The notes under the pieces: model-generated | Databases searched by the model: none | What the model was told of the DNA's origin: nothing | What the model saw: only the letters and a program-made list of their open reading frames with translations | Shown here: positions 58,650 to 64,000 of the stretch, one piece after another | How the letters are laid out: each line of letters starts with the position of its first letter | Position numbering within the stretch: position 1 is the first letter of the stretch | Program-made: the position numbers and the translations under genes | DNA from: Trichobilharzia szidati | Taxonomy: Eukaryota > Platyhelminthes > Trematoda > Strigeidida > Schistosomatidae | Direction of reading: 5' to 3' | Length of the DNA: 64,000 nt | Assembly (NCBI GenBank): GCA_944472155.2 | Contig: OX235271.1 | Coordinates: 90,409,256 to 90,473,255, forward strand

Positions 58650-61600
58650 CACTAGCATTACTCGTCTCAAAACCTTGGGCAAAACCATTGTATCTTTCAG
58701 GATGTGAACCTGAGTCATCAGGTTCAGAAGTCAGGGACTGTACTGCAGTGGAATTCAGGAATCGATATCATCGGCCCCTTGGTCTGCTTTAAGAGAATCG
58801 ATATGCCTATTTTTTCCACCTCGAATTCCACTTTTGTTCGCTCCGGGTTTTTCTTAAAATCATTTGTTTAGTCTAGGATACACAGTGTACTCAAAGAAAG
58901 CCTATTACTTTCTATATTGTATACTTAAGAGTCTGTAGTGAAGAAATCAAGTGTGATTAATCATTCTTCAAACTGAAACTTATGTTTACTTCTCATATTT
59001 CAAATGTATTTGAACAGAAAACTTTAATCAATATGATTTCACTAATACTTTAAGTGTAATCTGAGTAAACAAAAAACTGTCTGCTTATTGGATTTGAAAG
59101 TGGTAGGCAATAATAAATACTTGGGGCCTTGATAATGCTTAGTTGGCTATTGTTGTAGTCTGTACTATTCATTTTCATTACACTGGATTTCAAGAAAGAC
59201 TATACCTGAAGTCATCATTTATTAAAACAGTTGTTCCCGTACTCTTTTGTTGCTGTTATTTACTAGGCTTCATAGTCAAGTTTTTATTCATTTGCAAAGT
59301 AAAACCCAGATGTTTGACAGCATTGTCTCTAAGACAGCTTTTTAAAATTTTATAAATTGGGCATCATTTAGAGTGCCCTAAACCCTCTAATTTCTACACG
59401 GTATGATGCAAAATTATTGCATGCCGACAACAAGAATTCTGACCTACTTCTTATAGTCCCTTCTTTGTGTAGGTGCCAAATACTTTTTAGAAGCTTGTTG
59501 CCAACACTATTCACTGTCATGTAACACAAGAAATTTAAAGCATTACCAAGCTATTGTGCGTCAGAAATGATTTCATAGTGTAATTAAGTGATAAGTGTTC
59601 ATGGAATGCAATAATTTTAATAAAGGTATCACATGGTTAACGAACAATACTTACTATTTATTAAAGAGACGCTTTTATGAATATGTAAACCGAAACTAGC
59701 AAATAAGATTAAGTTAGGACAATGTTTTATTAATTAGGCAATACAGAAAGAATGTGCAAGAGTTTAGAATAGTTTTAATAATAAGAAAGCCTTATTTGAG
59801 ATAATATACCAGCATATTGTACAAAAATTTTCAGTGTATTTAGTTAAAAAATACTTTTTTCTTCATAAAGAATTTACATATAAATTAATAATCTGAAGGA
59901 TAACTTCATTTCGTTGAAGATTTGCAGAGAGTTTACTTGGAAGCAAGTTTAATCAACGCAGAAATTCACGTATAGGTCATTTGATACAACTGGACGATTA
60001 AAACGACGATAAATCCAGATGAAATTAGGCATTCTGATGGAAATCGATTTCGGTAGCCTAGCGATTTAGGCAAGCAGCCCCCTTAGTTTGACAATCAATA
60101 CAAATTTAAAGTCATAAATAATAAATAAAATCCAACGGTCTGGTTGACTGTAAGCATTATTCTGTAATGAGAATCTCCCTGCTGAATACAATGGGAATTA
60201 TAAGACTATAAAAAGTGTTGCAATGAGTTCAGTGTTAAGATTCATTAAGCTACACTGCATTAGTTGCTGCTCACTGAGTGTTTAGCAGCCGTGATTCGAA
60301 GATTCATACTTAACTGGAATAACCCAGTGACAAAGGTTGCAGATTTATTGCTGATTAATGTATATTCAATTGTATGACCATCAAAAGGCGGTATATTTAA
60401 TTTGTTGTGAACCTTATCAGACTTAAGTTATTTAAAATTATCAGGCTTCAAGAAATTAAGTGACCAGGTAAATGAGACAAACTAAATTATATTTCCAACG
60501 CAAAAGTCGAGTGGTTCAACATATTCACTTGGAAGACTAAAATAACTGGAACAAAGAGGTTCACCTACAGCACGAAACAAAATTTATTTCTCCAGGCAAT
60601 GAGATTCTTCAGTATTTACCAACAAATGACATTCGCCAAAATTAAATCCATTTTTCAATTCACCTTCAGGTATCAGCCTCTACATTTTTTACTAAATACC
60701 AAAACAGCGATGACTGACCACGTGAAAGTAATCACAAAAGTTAAATTATGAAGGTAGTAACTTTGAAAATCAATGTTCATAGATGGTTGCAGTAAAGAAG
60801 AAATTTCTTTACGACGATGTTGTCAGGTAGGATGTACATAAGTGAATATGTGGTGAAAGGGAAAGAGAGCCAAAGAAATATTTCCCGTTAGTAGTCAGAT
60901 TAGTGTAGACTGAAATGTTATGTAATACAAGCAAATAAATAAATTCAGATAATAAGCATTAAAAATCAATACTGATTATGTCCCGAAAGTAAACTGGTTG
61001 TGATGAACATATCTAGCACAAAACCTGAACGCACACTTCTTGGGTTAGTAGCGAGCCCCCAAATATTTGGATCGCGAGTGCTTCCTCTACGTCTAAATGT
61101 CTTGAGCAGGTCTTGTACAAAACATTTCGAGGGACTTACCAAAGAAATTGAGTGTTTTGATTTCACAAGATGTTTTAAAAAATGAAATATTGACATGCTA
61201 CCATTGTGTCCTTTGCTAGAACGAATCGATGTATTGTTGGGTGCTTTTGGCAAGCGGAAGTATCGTATGACTGATATACTCATCTCTAGAGAAGTAGAGA
61301 GACTGTTGTATGCATCTTTATCCGGCTTGATGCGCCCATTTATCTTTCACATGTCGACTAAATAATTTCTTGGGGTAAAATATTATTCAAATGCTGTCAG
61401 CGAAGCATAATTTACTGAAAGATTTGAAAGTCGTTACTAACGAATCTCTGCCACGATATCACTTTAAAGTTCAATACTCAGCAGTAAGATATTTTAGATG
61501 CTACGTGAATCCCTTCAGCTGCTTTTTTTAAGCTATGAATCTGCGTGTCAAGCAGTATTCCATAAAATGTATTTGGAGATTTCGCGGTCGGTGGATTCTG

Positions 61601-62705
61601 GGCTTCCCTGGAACATTCGGCTAAATAGTATCTTAGTTTGTATTCCATTAACACACCGTGTATTTGTTCATAGATTTTGTTGTTAAATTCGTCGTAGATA
61701 TGATATATTCACCTGTAGTGGTAGGATGCAAGAGTATTTCGCAAGGGAATTATTTACTGGCAACTTAATGTATAGACATAAGTAAATTATATCTACCATA
61801 TATAATAAGCACCATTTGCACATGTCTTCCATTTTGTACTTCTCTTATGTTTTCTATGTTGTTTCACAAACATGGTTCAGCTTTTCTCTTCGCCATTAAA
61901 TTCATCCCCTTACTATTCGTTATTTTTGCAGATGATGTAAATATTTTTTGTCTGTATGCACATACTACTGATAAATCTTATCGCTAGCATACGCCACACA
62001 CCAAAGTGAGTGTTCATTTAAGTGGTGAAATCATGCTTCGGAATGAACAACTGAATTTTTAGTTATAGGGGTATAAATAAGATTAAAACTTAACAAAATT
62101 CGTAACAGATGACCAGATATACCTCCTGTTTTGTAAAGAGATTAATTTGGAACTATTGTAACTTCTATAAAAGTAAGGTGAAGGAACAAACTACAGTGAA
62201 GTAAAGAAAATATAAGCATAATTTAATCTATAAAAACTAGGAATTTTTGTTCCTTGAAAGCCTATACAACGAAAACGTATTCTAAATTTTCTTTCAATTA
62301 TAAATATGCAGTGCAAGGCAATTAATGCAAATGTCTTCCTTGTGATACAATTTAATAAGATTTTAGGCGTATGTGAATAATTACCAGTGATTTACTAGCA
62401 TCAGCTAGATATCCAAATTAGAACAGATTACCGAATTCCGCAATCTGATTACGTCGTTTGGTCAAAGGTGATGTTAGAATGTCAAAAATCCTACGACTGA
62501 GCTATATAACTGTTAGCCTCATACTAAACTTTCTTACTTCAAGAATAGAGCTATATAACACAGTATGACTTTATTAAATAAATTTACTTTATAACGGAAT
62601 TAAACTCACTTAAGTCTGGAAAATCTATCTTATTTTCCCTTTCCAGAAAATCAACCAATCATAAGAGATATGAATTAATTCATCATTAAAGGATGTCATT
62701 ATTTC
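58650..62705. other. Mostly featureless, one unassigned open stretch
   Basis: No dynein, RTE, Penelope or SINE match. The 58650-58850 stretch looks less random (GC higher) but is unassigned. See the minus-strand open stretch at 60966-61283. Confidence 0.4.
60966..61283 (-). CDS. Unassigned open stretch of 105 codons
   Basis: Minus strand, beginning MSISVIRYFRLPKAPNNTSI and ending SLLSGHNQY then a stop. Composition is balanced, with few AT-driven Lys/Asn/Ile runs, unlike most chance open stretches here, so it may be a piece of a gene or mobile element. No motif, membrane span or domain is recognised and no partner exon was found. Function unknown. Confidence 0.2.
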   Translation of the reverse strand: MSISVIRYFRLPKAPNNTSIRSSKGHNGSMSIFHFLKHLVKSKHSISLVSPSKCFVQDLLKTFRRRGSTRDPNIWGLATNPRSVRSGFVLDMFITTSLLSGHNQY

Positions 62706-62716
62706 TTTCAAGTCGA

Positions 62717-62956
62717 GTGCGTCGGTGGAGCAGAGGTAGAATGCTTGCAACCGCACAAGTGGTTCTGAGTTCAGTCACCAGTCAACGCACTTCCGAACCT
62801 CCTTTAGCTCGTAATATGGCCGGAAAAGAGGAACGGTTGGGTGTGAGACTAGCAACCCTGCCCCGTAAAAATAAAAAAAATAAAACCACTGCTACCGAAA
62901 CCTCAAACCTCTAACTTGGAGCCCTATGTTGCACTGGAAATGCGACGAATAAAGAG
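62717..62956 (+). mobile_element. tRNA-headed SINE (GATAGAATGC family), full
   Basis: Head GTGCGTCGGTGGAGCAGAGG then TAGAATGCTTGC, B box GAGTTCAGTCACC, body GAACGGTTGGGTGTGAGACT then AGCAACCCTGCCCCGTAAAA, a small A-rich stretch, and CACTGCTACCGAAACCTC to the end. Confidence 0.8.
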
Positions 62957-63608
62957 AGATGCTTTCAGATTAAAATATCGAGCAAATATTGCCAGACCGT
63001 TGATTATCTCTTCCAATAATAATTTAAAGTGCATCTCTTCCTCTAGATTATCACCATCGTTGCACTATATAGATTTTATTGAGAATGTATGGAAAAGCTG
63101 AGGGTATCAGATATGCTGAAAAAGTTTTATGTACCTTAGGATAAATGCACCAAAATTTCAGTGTAGTCATGATCTTATTTAGTTGAATTACCCAGTAATA
63201 TGTCTTATACCACTAACAGCATGTAAATAACAGTATGGTTGTACTAAACATTCAGTTTTGTATTCCTGTCTCAACTCATTTTAACTTCCTACCTAAGATT
63301 CTCACAAGTTGAATGACTAAAGGAAACATAAGTAAATTTAGCTCTCCTTCCATCATCAGTGTAACTAGCAAACCAACATTATCAACTTTTCTGAAAAACG
63401 GTATTCATTTAGCTATTTATCCTATTTTCGTGAAATATAATTACGTCACACAAAAATAAACATATAGTTACGCAAATTTACAACTAGTAATTTAATGATT
63501 TATTTTTGGCTACTCATGAGTAGTAAAAGACTTCTGTTAAAACTTTTATGAGTTGAATCTCCTGAATACAAATTCCCCCAGTTCAGTAAATTATTTTCAT
63601 TTGTGCAG

Positions 63609-63742
63609 ACTATTGAAAAATAATGTAACTCCACCAGATTCATCTCTTAAAATTACTTACAAGGTGAGGCCTATTTATGCAAGTGATGTTAGGTTACCTG
63701 CACTTTTGTATTGTAGAGGATCTGGTTACTCACGTCCAGAAA
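63609..63742 (+). CDS. Candidate internal exon of an unknown gene
   Basis: An open frame between a plausible acceptor (TTTGTGCAG) and a donor (AAAAG then GTTTGT) encodes LLKNNVTPPDSSLKITYKVR then PIYASDVRLPALLYCRGSGY and SRPEK. The amino-acid content (Pro, Ser, Arg, Tyr and Cys in balance) is unlike chance AT-rich frames, and it matches no repeat here. An internal GTGAGG at about 63663 could be an alternative donor. Neighbouring exons would lie outside the window or were not found. I do not recognise the protein. Confidence 0.35.
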
Positions 63743-63759
63743 AGGTTTGTTCAGTTTCA

Positions 63760-64000
63760 CATTCTATCATTATCTAAAGCTTTTTCCTATTCCTTCACTT
63801 CTAATTAATCCACTACTCCCCTTCTTGGATGTTTTTGTACATTTTACCAATTTTTTTTCAAACCCCGTTCTCGCTTGTCAAGTGGACACTCAACTACTTT
63901 GCTTCTTATCGAATAACAATCTTCACTTCCTCAAATTTCAAACTCTTACCTCTGTTGTGTCGTCTACTATTACGTGGTGTTTTTATAGTTAGAAACTACT
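63760..64000. other. Right edge, nothing recognised
   Basis: T-rich sequence, possibly the intron after the candidate exon at 63609. Confidence 0.3.

Noticed and set aside
1..64000. CRISPR arrays, bacterial operons, viral genomes or LTR retrotransposons
   Set aside because: No regularly spaced direct repeats, no ribosome-site-linked gene runs, and no gag/protease/integrase blocks or paired LTRs were seen.

Overview
The window looks like nuclear genomic DNA from a parasitic flatworm, most likely a blood fluke of the genus Schistosoma. It is AT-rich and intron-bearing, with no bacterial-style gene packing and one 500-base assembly gap. The genus call rests on the repeat set: short tRNA-headed repeats carrying a hammerhead-ribozyme-like core (as in the known schistosome Sm-alpha family), RTE-type LINE fragments resembling schistosome SR2, and Penelope-like element ends with a GIY-YIG endonuclease. 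The species cannot be settled from the sequence alone.

The genes I can support are five paralogous LC8-type dynein light chains. Two lie on the minus strand in the left third (DLC-1 at 3599-4585, DLC-2 at 17299-18336). Three lie on the plus strand (DLC-3 at 23811-25407, DLC-4 at 38641-40912, DLC-5 at 45019-50977). All have two coding exons split by a phase-2 intron at the same codon, just before the peptide-binding beta strand, so they descend from one intron-containing ancestor. DLC-2 is near canonical. DLC-1 has Gln at the dimer-interface pH-sensor His, and DLC-3 to DLC-5 have altered groove residues and tails. They have probably diverged in partner choice, which fits the expanded light-chain families reported for the schistosome tegument.

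Nearly everything else recognisable is mobile-element debris. 0-6 kb: an RTE fragment with a nested SINE, two SINEs, DLC-1 with an antisense RTE 3' end in its intron, and an inverted-repeat element. 6-16 kb: a LINE open except for two stops, a tandem hammerhead SINE, a decayed RTE copy and SINEs. 16-29 kb: DLC-2, a Penelope-like fragment, RTE pieces, DLC-3, a hammerhead SINE, and a second Penelope-like fragment. 29-38 kb: a fold-back element, another tRNA-like SINE, a hammerhead SINE, and a Penelope-like fragment. 38-51 kb: DLC-4, whose intron holds Penelope-like and RTE pieces, the gap, a SINE, and DLC-5 with a 5.7-kb intron. 51-64 kb: a Penelope-like fragment broken by one stop, a hammerhead SINE flanked by a 14-bp target duplication, more SINEs, and one candidate exon of an unknown gene at the right edge.

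The dynein light chain cluster is the functional content. The most interesting unexplained structure is the head-to-tail arrangement of the hammerhead SINEs, which suggests retroposition from a multimeric or circular RNA.
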